Shown here: positions 8,431 to 16,000 of the stretch, piece after piece
Position numbering within the stretch: the first letter of the stretch is position 1
Layout of the letters: each line of letters starts with the position of its first letter
Assembly: GCF_009928415.1 (NCBI RefSeq)
Contig: NZ_JAABNN010000007.1
Coordinates: forward strand, 1 to 64,000
Reading direction: 5' to 3'
Source: Bacillus sp. USDA818B3_A
GTDB lineage: Bacteria > Bacillota > Bacilli > Bacillales > Cytobacillaceae
DNA length: 64,000 bases
Translations under genes and position numbers: made by a program
Notes under the pieces: model-generated
Seen by the model: only the letters and a program-made list of their open reading frames with translations
What the model was told of the DNA's origin: nothing
Databases searched by the model: none

Positions 8431-8674
8431 CGAAAGAGAACAGATTCAACCGAGTCTCACAAAGTTGAAAACTCCTCCCCCGCCAATCTGACAGGAAGTA
8501 TTTTTCTTACCCAGGCACAAATCAATGCCGCCAAGGGAGACATAAAAACCAAACTGCCCCCGCTGCTTTCACATCCAGCCGACTGGACAGACAAATAATC
8601 AACAAGGACCCAGGGTTAATTAATCCAATTACTTTATGCTAAAAAAAGACATCTTTCACTAAAGGGGAAATCTC

Positions 8675-9166
8675 ATGCGCCAAATCACATTATCTAACGG
8701 TAAAACGGTGGAAGTGGAATGCTTAAGCTGTGCCCTGACGAGCGGTATGATAGAACCTGATGGAGGAGTAATTGTCGAGACAGACCACTTCCATGCGCAT
8801 CAGGACGCAGCCTATCCTATAAAGGGACTGGTTATTTTAGCTTCCAAGCGGCATATTTATGGTTTTGATGAATTAACAGAAGACGAGAAAATAGATTATA
8901 TTAACCTTTTGACAAAAATAAGGAAGGCGCAGCGAGAGGTTCTAGGAATCGAGCATGTATACTATTTTTATAATGAGGATACTTCCCACCATTTTCACAC
9001 TTGGATGGTTCCCCGCTATGACTGGATGAATGAGTTTGGACGTTCGGTTGAGTCCCTCAGACCGGTTCTGCGCCATGCCAGAAATGAAATGAATGACAAA
9101 GAGCACTTGGAAGAAGTATTAAACGCGATTGTTAGGCTAAAAAAGGCATTAGGGGAGCCCTTCTAG
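8675..9166 (+). CDS. HIT-family nucleotide hydrolase/transferase-like protein
   Basis: Protein of 163 residues with the histidine triad in TSHHFHTWMVPR (about 107-118), the His-x-His-x-x motif that attacks nucleotide alpha-phosphates in Ap4A hydrolase-type enzymes. Other family features are the early Cys in ECLSCALTSG and KGLVILASKRHIYGFDELTEDE (the strand-helix before the triad). The substrate is not determined. AAGGGG precedes the ATG by 9 bases. No close operon partner. Confidence 0.85.
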   Translation: MRQITLSNGKTVEVECLSCALTSGMIEPDGGVIVETDHFHAHQDAAYPIKGLVILASKRHIYGFDELTEDEKIDYINLLTKIRKAQREVLGIEHVYYFYNEDTSHHFHTWMVPRYDWMNEFGRSVESLRPVLRHARNEMNDKEHLEEVLNAIVRLKKALGEPF

Positions 9167-9252
9167 AGTGTGGCAATAAAGCAAGAATTACCAGACATTC
9201 GAGGCCGAGTGTTTGATCCAAATGATTGACCGATAGGGGGATCATCATAACC

Positions 9253-9852
9253 ATGAAGTTCAAGATAAAAAAAGGGGATTACCCAACATTGGAACAGTGG
9301 ATAGATTCCGTCCATCAACTGCCAAAAAAGTACTCGACTCTCTTAATTGGAATCGATGGCTGCGGGGGTGCTGGTAAAAGTACGCTAGCTAAAGTTTTAT
9401 CCGAGAAATGGCCAAATGTCACTGTTGTCCATATGGATGATTTTTATTTTCCAAGTAAGCAAAAGATAAACAAACCGCCGGCCCAAAAGCCGATAGGTGC
9501 AGATTGTGATTGGAAGCGTGTCCTAGCACAAGTCATTGAACCGATTAGTAAAGGAAAACAGGCCCGTTATCAGCGCTACGATTGGAATACGGACCAATTA
9601 GCCGAGTGGCATGATGTACCAGCTGGAGAAATCGTTATAATTGAGGGCGTCTATTCAACCAGGATGGAACTGGCCAATTATTATGATTTTACCATTTGGA
9701 TTGACTGCCTGCGTGAAACCCGGCTGGATAGGGGGCTTGCCCGTGATGGGGAAGAGGCACGGGACATGTGGGAGAATAATTGGATGATTGCAGAGGATTA
9801 TTATTTGGAAAAACATCGTCCGCAGGATCGCGCAAATCTTGTGATTGAATAG
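9253..9852 (+). CDS. Uridine kinase-like P-loop NTPase
   Basis: A small-molecule kinase of 199 residues. The P-loop is GIDGCGGAGKST (about 34-45), followed by VVHMDDFYFPSK (the substrate-binding DDFY typical of uridine/pantothenate kinase-like enzymes) and IVIIEGVYSTR as Walker B. A lid-type ETRLDRGLARDGEEARDMWE segment follows. The real substrate is unknown; close homologues are often annotated uridine kinase. The ATG at 9253 is preferred: AGGGGG lies 12 bases upstream (slightly long), while a TTG at 9226 has no site. Confidence 0.85.
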   Translation: MKFKIKKGDYPTLEQWIDSVHQLPKKYSTLLIGIDGCGGAGKSTLAKVLSEKWPNVTVVHMDDFYFPSKQKINKPPAQKPIGADCDWKRVLAQVIEPISKGKQARYQRYDWNTDQLAEWHDVPAGEIVIIEGVYSTRMELANYYDFTIWIDCLRETRLDRGLARDGEEARDMWENNWMIAEDYYLEKHRPQDRANLVIE

Positions 9853-9876
9853 GGGGCATATACATGCCCTCCATGG

Positions 9877-10212
9877 TTATCGTGGTGTTTCTCTAAAAGA
9901 AATATGAATGACCTGATTGGTTACAGGATTAAATTCAATATCTACAAATACCCCAAACTCCCCCTTGTCGCCTTTTAACCAAAGCTTGAACTTTTCGGTG
10001 GTGGAGTGCGGCCCAGTCACTCGGCCAACATGGAGATAATCGATGATCTTGGCTTTTGGATATCTTTCTTTCGTTTTTTCCATCGCCATTGTACCCCACT
10101 TGGCATAGGGAGGAACAGGTTTCTGCTGTGCAGCTGCTTCATGAGGGGACTGTAATTGACCGATATTCAAACTGACGAATGTTATGATTATCATGAATAA
10201 AAGTTTTTTCAC
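9877..10212 (-). CDS. Secreted DUF3889 domain protein
   Basis: Protein of 111 residues with a signal peptide (KKLLFMIIITFVSLNIGQLQ, cleavage probably around AAA-QQ at 28-29) and a mature domain of about 80 residues. The domain holds ERYPKAKIIDYLHVGR, STTEKFKLWLKGD and EFGVFVDIEFNP, matching DUF3889, a Bacillaceae family of unknown function. The GTG start is supported by GGGGG 7 bases upstream. Expressed convergently to the kinase gene, with 24 bases between stops. Confidence 0.85.
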   Translation of the reverse strand: MKKLLFMIIITFVSLNIGQLQSPHEAAAQQKPVPPYAKWGTMAMEKTKERYPKAKIIDYLHVGRVTGPHSTTEKFKLWLKGDKGEFGVFVDIEFNPVTNQVIHISFRETPR

Positions 10213-10344
10213 ATTATTACCCCCATTTGCTTATGAGTTGTTTTTTTAGCTTTTCGAATTAAGCCTTAACTTATGTAGGAAATAAATGCCTGAGAGGAAC
10301 ACCGAGGGTGCAATCTTAAAGATAAATAGGGGGCAAGTGGATAT

Positions 10345-10878
10345 ATGGATATTCGTTTATTAACTCCTGCGGATGCGGAAAGATACTGGACATTAAGGCT
10401 GGAGGCATTAAAAAACCACCCGGAGGCTTTTTTAACCAGTTATGAGGAAGCAATTAACGGGGGAAATGCAATAGAACGCACAGCGCAAAACCTTGCATCA
10501 AAAGGAAACTACACCTTTGGTGCAATCGATCAGGCTGACCTAGTCGGAGTTGTGACACTCTGTCAAGAAGAACGAATGAAAATTAAACATCGTGCAAACA
10601 TATACGCCATGTATGTGGCTCCACACAAAAGGGGATTAGGTGTGGGAAAGAAATTGATGATTGCAGCGATAAATAAAGCAAGGGACATTCAAGATGTCGA
10701 GCAAATCAATCTAAACGTAATGGCCAATAATCAAAGGGCTAAACGGCTCTATACCAAGCTCGGCTTTAAAGATTTTGGATATGAGGAGAAAGCTCTTAAA
10801 GTAGATGGTGTTTATTATGATGACATATATATGGTTTTACATCTAAAAAAGGATAAGATAGTTCGTGATGAAGAGTAA
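10345..10878 (+). CDS. GNAT family N-acetyltransferase
   Basis: Acetyl-CoA-dependent transferase of 177 residues. The acetyl-CoA-binding motif A is YVAPHKRGLGVGKKLMIAAI (about 93-112; pattern R/Q-x-x-G-x-G/A). Motif B includes NLNVMANNQRAKRLYTKLGFKDFG. The N-terminus (LTPADAERYWTLRLEALKNHP) is typical of the subgroup that acetylates amines. The acceptor is unknown. AGGGGG lies 11 bases before the ATG. A structured terminator region follows. Confidence 0.9.
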   Translation: MDIRLLTPADAERYWTLRLEALKNHPEAFLTSYEEAINGGNAIERTAQNLASKGNYTFGAIDQADLVGVVTLCQEERMKIKHRANIYAMYVAPHKRGLGVGKKLMIAAINKARDIQDVEQINLNVMANNQRAKRLYTKLGFKDFGYEEKALKVDGVYYDDIYMVLHLKKDKIVRDEE

Positions 10879-10879
10879 G

Positions 10880-10916
10880 AATCTAAACGTTCATTCAGTT
10901 TAGATTGAACGTTTTT
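10880..10916 (+). terminator. Terminator with two competing hairpins
   Basis: AAACGTTCA (10885-10893) pairs with TGAACGTTT (10906-10914), followed by Ts. The overlapping perfect repeat AATCTAAAC (10880-10888) / GTTTAGATT (10898-10906) forms an alternative hairpin using part of the same arm. Confidence 0.7.
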
Positions 10917-10933
10917 CCTTTAATTTTAATTTA

Positions 10934-10971
10934 TGAAAGCGCTATCAAATCAACTGGATATGTGGTATAAT
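10934..10971 (+). promoter_or_regulatory. Perfect cre site and promoter
   Basis: TGAAAGCGCTATCA (10934-10947) matches the cre consensus TGWAARCGNTWWCA at all 14 positions. It overlaps where the -35 of a TATAAT (10966-10971) promoter should lie, so CcpA would repress or activate the small gene at 11027. Confidence 0.7.
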
Positions 10972-11026
10972 TATCCAGAGGGGCCGTATGTCACAACTGA
11001 ATGAACAGGGAAGGGGTCGTTCGAGT

Positions 11027-11209
11027 ATGACGGAAAGCATTTATTCACTTTTGAAAAAAAGAGGGGTAGTTGTACCAGAACATTATATTCAGCCTTTAAA
11101 TGCACAGTGGGACGCACATCAGCTCTTGAATAATATACCAAATCTTAATAACTATACAGAATATAACCTAAATTCCAAGCGTCTGACAGATGAGCTCGGG
11201 CAAGAGTAG
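11027..11209 (+). CDS. Small hypothetical protein behind a cre site
   Basis: Unrecognised protein of 60 residues beginning MTESIYSLLKKRGVVVPEHY and ending RLTDELGQE. It is soluble and without obvious motif. ATG 11027 is preferred: AGGGAAGGGG lies about 10 bases before it, whereas the upstream in-frame ATG at 10988 sits only a few bases after the predicted transcription start. Codon use looks normal and the frame is clean, but there are no homology cues. The perfect cre and TATAAT directly upstream make real, carbon-regulated expression plausible. Confidence 0.55.
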   Translation: MTESIYSLLKKRGVVVPEHYIQPLNAQWDAHQLLNNIPNLNNYTEYNLNSKRLTDELGQE

Positions 11210-11307
11210 GGAAAGGATTTCCACATAGTTACAAAATTTCCTTGTATCACTAACTGAAATAAAGTAAGATAGTACTACGTTCAAAAAGAAAGGGTGCTTT
11301 AAGTCTC

Positions 11308-11471
11308 ATGTTTGCCTAGTCCTGATTTTGGGAAAAATTCAGATAATACGAATAAATTCTGGATAGGATTAGTGCGGGCTTTTTTATCATATGGTGAAGT
11401 TAACGGAGTTTAATTGCCGTTTTGTGTCCTATAGTGCCTCCTGTCCAGATTATTGGATAAGGAGGTTTTTT
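11308..11471 (+). promoter_or_regulatory. Attenuator leader of the MFS pump gene
   Basis: A TTGTAT/17/TAAGAT promoter lies just upstream (about 11240-11270). The leader holds a three-codon ORF (ATG TTT GCC TAG, 11308-11319), whose stop overlaps the left arm CTAGTCCT (11316-11323). That arm can pair with AGGATTAG (11365-11372), before a C/T tract. Further on, CCTCCT (11437-11442) pairs with AGGAGG (11460-11465), with TCCA/TGGA above and six Ts after. This forms an intrinsic terminator whose right arm is the pump's ribosome binding site. This is the architecture of ribosome-dependent antibiotic-resistance attenuators. Confidence 0.6.
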
Positions 11472-11498
11472 AATGGAACAAGCAAATGTAAATACTAA
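11391..11498 (+). CDS. Possible leader peptide overlapping the pump start
   Basis: Frame of 35 codons beginning MVKLTEFNCRFVSYSASCPD. It runs through the terminator hairpin and ends 26 bases inside the pump gene. Translation of it would melt the hairpin that hides the pump's ribosome binding site. Its own ribosome binding site is weak (GCGGG about 12 bases upstream), so coding is uncertain. Confidence 0.35.
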   Translation: MVKLTEFNCRFVSYSASCPDYWIRRFFNGTSKCKY

Positions 11499-12720
11499 GG
11501 TCACAATGGGCGATTTGTTTCGAAATAAAGTTATTCAAACTTTGCTGCTCTCCACGTTTTTCCTGCAAATTGGGATTTGGGTTCGGAATTATTCTATTTT
11601 GTTATTTGTGGTAGAAAAAACAAATGAGGACCCTGTGGCTGTCTCGCTTATTTCGGTAGCAGAGTTTGCGCCGATCTTTCTCTTTTCTTTTATTGGCGGT
11701 ACTTTTGCTGACCGCTGGAGACCGAAATTGACAATGGTTTGGTGTGATTTATTAAGTGCGGTGTCCATTTTTGTGGTGCTTCTCGCTCTTTTCTATGGAG
11801 GCTGGAAAGTCATCTTTTTTGCCACCCTTGCATCATCTATTTTATCGCAGTTTTCACAGCCAGCGGGTATGAAGCTTTTTAAACTTCATGTAAAAGAAGA
11901 GCTCATCCAAATGGGGATGTCCATTTATCAAACCATTTTCGCTTTGTTTATGATTATTGGTCCGGTGCTTGGAACGTTTGTATACCAGCAGTATGGGATT
12001 AATGCAGCGATTGCGATTATGGGGGTAGCCTTTTTCCTTTCAGCCGGTATTCTATTCTTTCTTCCGGCCGACTATGAATTAGAAAAGAACGCCGATGATA
12101 CGACGTTAGTTCAAGAGATGAAGGCAGGATTTAAATACGTATGGCAAAGCCGGGCGTTAACACTGCTTGGCGGATGTTTTGCTGCGGCAGGATTAGCCCT
12201 GGGACTTACGCAGCCGTTAGCTGTTTTTATTGTGACTGAACAGCTTGGTTTGCCGAAGGAGCAGCTGCAATGGTTAATGGCGGCATTTGGAATTGGAATG
12301 ATCTTAGGCGGCGGCCTTACAGTTGGTTTTGCTAAAAAAATACCGCCTCAGATTTTGCTCGCGATTGGCATGGGAGTAAGTGCCTTGGGCTTTATGGTCA
12401 TGGGGCTTTCTGATATGTTCTGGTTGACGATGGCAGCTCAATTTATGAGTGGATTATTTCAGCCTTGTGTTCATATCGGTATTAACACCATGATCCTAAA
12501 GAATACCGAAGCCGCTTTTATTGGCCGGGTTAATGGAATATTGAATCCGATTTTCATGGGGTGCATGGTGATTACGATGACATCAAGTGGATGGTTGAAA
12601 AAGACCTTTTCCCTTGTAGCGATGTATGAAACAACTGCACTGATTTTTGTGATTGGGATCCTTTTCCTCGTTCCACTTTTTAAAGGGAGATCCGTTTTGG
12701 AAAAAGGTCAGGAAGTATAA
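11473..12720 (+). CDS. MFS transporter, macrolide-efflux (MefA/MFS_3) type
   Basis: Drug:proton antiporter-like protein of 415 residues with about 12 membrane helices. GGTFADRWRPK (about 77-87) is the motif-A loop between helices 2 and 3, and SQPAGMKLFKLHV fits the MFS_3/macrolide efflux subgroup. A second-half copy of the fold begins near residue 215 (SRALTLLGGCFAAAGL). The start is ATG with AGGAGG 7 bases upstream, but that site forms the right arm of a terminator hairpin, so expression should need an inducing signal such as ribosome stalling. The substrate is not shown by the sequence; antibiotic efflux is inferred from family plus leader. Confidence 0.9.
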   Translation: MEQANVNTKVTMGDLFRNKVIQTLLLSTFFLQIGIWVRNYSILLFVVEKTNEDPVAVSLISVAEFAPIFLFSFIGGTFADRWRPKLTMVWCDLLSAVSIFVVLLALFYGGWKVIFFATLASSILSQFSQPAGMKLFKLHVKEELIQMGMSIYQTIFALFMIIGPVLGTFVYQQYGINAAIAIMGVAFFLSAGILFFLPADYELEKNADDTTLVQEMKAGFKYVWQSRALTLLGGCFAAAGLALGLTQPLAVFIVTEQLGLPKEQLQWLMAAFGIGMILGGGLTVGFAKKIPPQILLAIGMGVSALGFMVMGLSDMFWLTMAAQFMSGLFQPCVHIGINTMILKNTEAAFIGRVNGILNPIFMGCMVITMTSSGWLKKTFSLVAMYETTALIFVIGILFLVPLFKGRSVLEKGQEV

Positions 12721-12735
12721 AGATTGTTTTTAATT

Positions 12736-12762
12736 AGGAGCTTGGGGACCCAAGCTCCTTTT
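12736..12762 (+). terminator. Intrinsic terminator of the MFS gene
   Basis: AGGAGCTTGG pairs with CCAAGCTCCTT around a short loop and is followed by Ts. Confidence 0.85.
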
Positions 12763-12808
12763 AAGGCTTTATTCAATTAAGTAAAAAAATAATGGGGGCA
12801 TTCCAAAA

Positions 12809-13348
12809 ATGGATGTTATTGAAAAATCATTACAAGTGGCAGCAAAAGCACATGATAAGCAGCGAAGGAAAGGGAGCGATATCCCCTATATTGTACATCC
12901 TGTGGCTGTTGGGATGATGCTGATGAAGGCAGGGTTTAACGATTCCTTAGTGGCAGCTGGTATCCTCCATGATACGGTTGAAGATACCGGCCTTACGCTT
13001 AATGACATTGAAAAGGAATTTGGAACTGAAATCACTAAAATCGTGGAGGGCTGCTCTGAACCGGATAAATCACTTTCATGGGATCAGAGGAAGGCTCATA
13101 CGATTGAATACTTAAAAACTGCTCCAATAGAAATAAGGGCAGTCGCTTGTGCAGACAAACTCCATAATGTTCGTTCCATTACGAACGATTATGGACGGAT
13201 GGGGGAGGAAATCTGGAGCAGATTTAATGCCGGCAAAGAAAAGCAGGAATGGTATTATACCAATATTGTTAATAGTTTACGGTGTCAGGACTCCTTTCCT
13301 CTGATAGAGGAATTAGAAGTAGCGGTACAAAACTTATTTAAGAAATAA
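12809..13348 (+). CDS. Small HD-domain (p)ppGpp hydrolase-like protein
   Basis: Stand-alone HD phosphohydrolase of 179 residues resembling the hydrolase half of RelA/SpoT (MESH1-like). AHDKQRRKGSDIPYIVHP (about 14-31) gives the first His and the R-K-G..PYI-HP signature. ILHDTVEDTG (about 52-61) is the HD plus ED pair that binds Mn. ADKLHNVRS (about 113-121) supplies the last metal Asp and the N of the RelA family. No synthetase or TGS domain is present. Degradation of alarmones is the best guess; other nucleotides are possible. Confidence 0.85.
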   Translation: MDVIEKSLQVAAKAHDKQRRKGSDIPYIVHPVAVGMMLMKAGFNDSLVAAGILHDTVEDTGLTLNDIEKEFGTEITKIVEGCSEPDKSLSWDQRKAHTIEYLKTAPIEIRAVACADKLHNVRSITNDYGRMGEEIWSRFNAGKEKQEWYYTNIVNSLRCQDSFPLIEELEVAVQNLFKK

Positions 13349-13435
13349 TGCCTCCTCTATAAACCTAGCAGTAAAGGCTCTAATCATAAATATGGTAAAA
13401 TAGGAGCATTGGAACTGTTAATGGAGGTTTACGTA

Positions 13436-13891
13436 GTGATGACATTCTATAAGGTTGTTGTCTGCATTCATATTTTATCCGCAATCATCGGAATGGGACC
13501 GGGCTTTATTTTAACAACAGTGGTTAAATCAGGCAGTAATATGACTGAGTTGAGACATTCATATAAGCTTAGACATAAGCTTCATATTTATGTAATGGCA
13601 GGCGGAACGCTGCTTCTGGTTACGGGATTAACAATGGGATTTTTAAATCCCAGTCTTTTTCGAATGGGCTGGTATGTGGTAAGTCTTGTTTTATTTTTGG
13701 CCGCTCTAGCCATTGGGCCGCTTGTGTTATCGCCAAGATCGAAACCTGTAAAAGAATTACTGTCGTCTCATAAAGGGGAGGAAATACCCGCTGAGTATTG
13801 GCAGCTATCAAAAATCTTATTTCGATATGAATACCTAGAAAATATAATCTTCATTATCATCATTGCTCTTATGATCGTAAAACCATTTTAG
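13436..13891 (+). CDS. DUF2269 family membrane protein
   Basis: Integral membrane protein of about 151 residues with four helices. The conserved early motif IHILSAIIGMGPGFI (about 11-25) and LHIYVMAGGTLLLVTGLTMGF match DUF2269, of unknown function. GTG 13436 (or ATG 13439) is preferred because GGAGG sits 8 or 11 bases upstream; a TTG at 13409 would place the ribosome binding site inside the gene. The 157 bases after the stop contain no feature I can support. Confidence 0.75.
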   Translation: MMTFYKVVVCIHILSAIIGMGPGFILTTVVKSGSNMTELRHSYKLRHKLHIYVMAGGTLLLVTGLTMGFLNPSLFRMGWYVVSLVLFLAALAIGPLVLSPRSKPVKELLSSHKGEEIPAEYWQLSKILFRYEYLENIIFIIIIALMIVKPF

Positions 13892-14048
13892 ATGCAGCAT
13901 CAAATAAAATCAGAGTTAAAGGGGTTGCACAGCAATCTCTTTTTAGTTTAAAGAAACATGTAGAGCGAAGTGGTAATGAAAAATCCTATTTTATGACTAA
14001 TCTAGGCTTGGCATAGCGTTATCCACTATTTCCGACACGACAGAGGAA

Positions 14049-14681
14049 TTATAACAATTTTAAAAATCTATTTCTCCAATCTTCTGCAAGGGCATCAACT
14101 GTCAATATTTTTTCGATTGATGCTTTATCTTGTTTTTGATGAAAAAGAATTTGAGTAGCAAAAGATACGGATATTTCTTTTGAGTGTTTTTCCAAAAGAG
14201 TTATTTCCGAATCGGACATAATCGTTCCTTCTTCCAAAACCCTAAAAAAATAACCAGTTAGAGTCGTTTCAATCACATTCTTTAAAAGTTGTTTTTCCTC
14301 GTTATAATTGGAGATCGTTACACAAGGTACCCGCCCTTGTGTGATTTGAAGAATACTATCCCCTATTTTGTATATGTCACCAATACAAACCTGTTCTTCC
14401 GTCATCCCTGTTGCCGTAATATTTTCCCCAAAAGCAGGCAGGATAAGCTTCCTTTGAAATACCTCTTCCCAATAAGAGTAATGCTCGAAAGGATATAAAC
14501 ATACTACACGGTCAGGTCCCCCGTGAAATTTGTGATTTGCAACATCATCACCAACAATGCAGGATTTTTCTGTCTTAAAGGCTTGTACTGCCGATTTTCC
14601 TATTCCAGAGAATTCCTTTTTATTATTCCAATTATATTCCTTCGGTTTTCCGATAGCTAAATTGATAATTTTTCGATTCAA
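14049..14681 (-). CDS. MOSC domain protein (YflK/YiiM-like)
   Basis: Molybdenum-cofactor sulfurase C-terminal (MOSC) domain protein of 210 residues. Diagnostic parts are HKFHGGPDRVVCLYP (about 50-64), FGENITATGM and the cysteine motif QGRVPCVTISNY (about 112-123), which in relatives holds the persulfide/Moco-binding Cys. YiiM-type proteins reduce N-hydroxylated compounds; B. subtilis YflK is the nearest type I know. The TTG start is supported by GAGGTG 8 bases upstream. Confidence 0.88.
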   Translation of the reverse strand: MNRKIINLAIGKPKEYNWNNKKEFSGIGKSAVQAFKTEKSCIVGDDVANHKFHGGPDRVVCLYPFEHYSYWEEVFQRKLILPAFGENITATGMTEEQVCIGDIYKIGDSILQITQGRVPCVTISNYNEEKQLLKNVIETTLTGYFFRVLEEGTIMSDSEITLLEKHSKEISVSFATQILFHQKQDKASIEKILTVDALAEDWRNRFLKLL

Positions 14682-14836
14682 TTTGAATTCACCTCACTTC
14701 TACAGAACTCTAAAATCAATATGCTAATATTAATTGTATTATACTAGTGCCGTTGAAAAGGCACAATTTTAAAAAAAAACGCTGGGGTCAGAAAAAGGTT
14801 AAAGGAATGTTCTAAAACTTTAGAGTAATTTAGCTA

Positions 14837-14882
14837 AATAAAAACAGCGACAAGTGAAATAAAACTTGTCGCTGTTTTTATT
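14837..14882. terminator. Strong bidirectional terminator
   Basis: Perfect 19-bp stem AATAAAAACAGCGACAAGT with its complement, flanked by A and T runs, between two minus-strand genes. It most probably ends the wall-hydrolase transcript. Confidence 0.9.
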
Positions 14883-14946
14883 GCATCTGAGTTCCTATAG
14901 GGTATTCCAAAAGAGAATGGCTTATCGATGATAAGGACTGTAAAAC

Positions 14947-15753
14947 CTAGAATTGTCTTGCACCAAGATAACGAGATTTCCAGTAAGAGAGATTCATTTC
15001 TGAGATTTGGACTCCCGAGGATCCAGCATGAATGAACTTACCATTGCCGACGTAGATTCCCATATGTGATGGACCTTCTTTATATGTCTCGTAATAGACA
15101 AAGTCCCCAACGGATAAGGTAGACACAGGTTTCATCATATTCCAGTACCCAGCAACTGTCAGACGGGATACGGATTTTTGTTTGTTAACCACATAATAAA
15201 TATATCCACTGCAATCAAATCCGCTTGGAGTAGTACCTCCCCATTTGTAGGGGCTGCCAATCACTGCTTTAGCGTCTTGAACTAACTTGTTTTTATTAAT
15301 GGTGGACACGGCAGCTTTTGCAGTCTTAGGAGCTGGCGCAACAGTTGATGTTACTGTACCACTGCCAACTTTTAATTTCTGGCCTATTTTAATCAGGTCC
15401 GATTTCAAACCATTCCACGCTTTTAATTGTGCCACAGTTGTTTTATATTTTTTGGCGATTGATGATAAGCTATCACCAGATTTTACCGTATATACTACTG
15501 AAGATGGACTTGTGCTAGTTTTAGCCGCGACCTGGCCTTTCTCAGGTATGTATAAATTCTGGCCTATATAGATTCTATCATTTGATAATTTATTAGCAGT
15601 CTTAATCTCTGAAACTGATATATTATATTGTTTAGAATACTTAGATAGAGTATCCCCACTTTTAACTTTTATTGTAGCAGCCATCGCTGTCGTACTATAT
15701 AAGGATGTCCCGAATACTGAAGCTGTAACGAATGCTATTATTTTCTTTTTCAT
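14947..15753 (-). CDS. LysM-NlpC/P60 peptidoglycan D,L-endopeptidase
   Basis: Secreted wall hydrolase of 268 residues, LytE/LytF/CwlS-like. The signal peptide ends near TTAMAA (about 26). There are two LysM repeats (IKVKSGDTLSKYSKQYNISV and VVYTVKSGDSLSSIAKKYKT, each ending IGQ-L-VP-like), then a Thr/Ala/Lys linker. The NlpC/P60 domain has catalytic Cys in SGFDCSGYIYY, His in SHMGIYVG and the third polar residue in FIHAGSSGVQ. It should cleave D-Glu/meso-DAP bonds. Only two LysM units, so it is shorter than LytE. Two WalR boxes upstream indicate WalRK control. Confidence 0.95.
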   Translation of the reverse strand: MKKKIIAFVTASVFGTSLYSTTAMAATIKVKSGDTLSKYSKQYNISVSEIKTANKLSNDRIYIGQNLYIPEKGQVAAKTSTSPSSVVYTVKSGDSLSSIAKKYKTTVAQLKAWNGLKSDLIKIGQKLKVGSGTVTSTVAPAPKTAKAAVSTINKNKLVQDAKAVIGSPYKWGGTTPSGFDCSGYIYYVVNKQKSVSRLTVAGYWNMMKPVSTLSVGDFVYYETYKEGPSHMGIYVGNGKFIHAGSSGVQISEMNLSYWKSRYLGARQF

Positions 15754-15788
15754 TTATATCCCCTTGGTTAATATTTTTCTCTATTGAT

Positions 15789-15805
15789 TTTACATACCAT
15801 TTACA
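15789..15805 (-). promoter_or_regulatory. WalR (YycF) box
   Basis: On the minus strand TGTAAATGGTATGTAAA is TGTAAA-N5-TGTAAA, a perfect match to TGTWAH-N5-TGTWAH. It lies 35-52 bases before the start of the wall-hydrolase gene. Confidence 0.8.
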
Positions 15806-15841
15806 AAAATTGCTATAATTTGTCGAATATCGTAATTTAAT

Positions 15842-15858
15842 TGTAAAGAATCTGTAAT
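15842..15858 (+). promoter_or_regulatory. Second WalR box, opposite orientation
   Basis: TGTAAAGAATCTGTAAT fits TGTWAH-N5-TGTWAH at every defined position, on the opposite strand to the other box and 36 bases away. Confidence 0.65.
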
Positions 15859-16000
15859 ATATCTTAATAGGAAAGTTATAATATGAATTTTGGTAAGATG
15901 TATATAATTTCTGAAAATTTTCTACTGTCAGTTATTTTTATTGACTAGTAAAAGTTGAAGCTCCTAAAATGAATTAAGTCAGTAGGAGAGGGTGTTATAG

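Noticed and set aside
8382..8605. Open frame ending VENSSPANLTGSIFLTQAQI and then a further 25 residues
   Set aside because: The tail reads like protein, but there is no ATG, GTG or TTG start in frame and no ribosome binding site. It opens inside the repeat array, so at best a gene remnant; not annotated.
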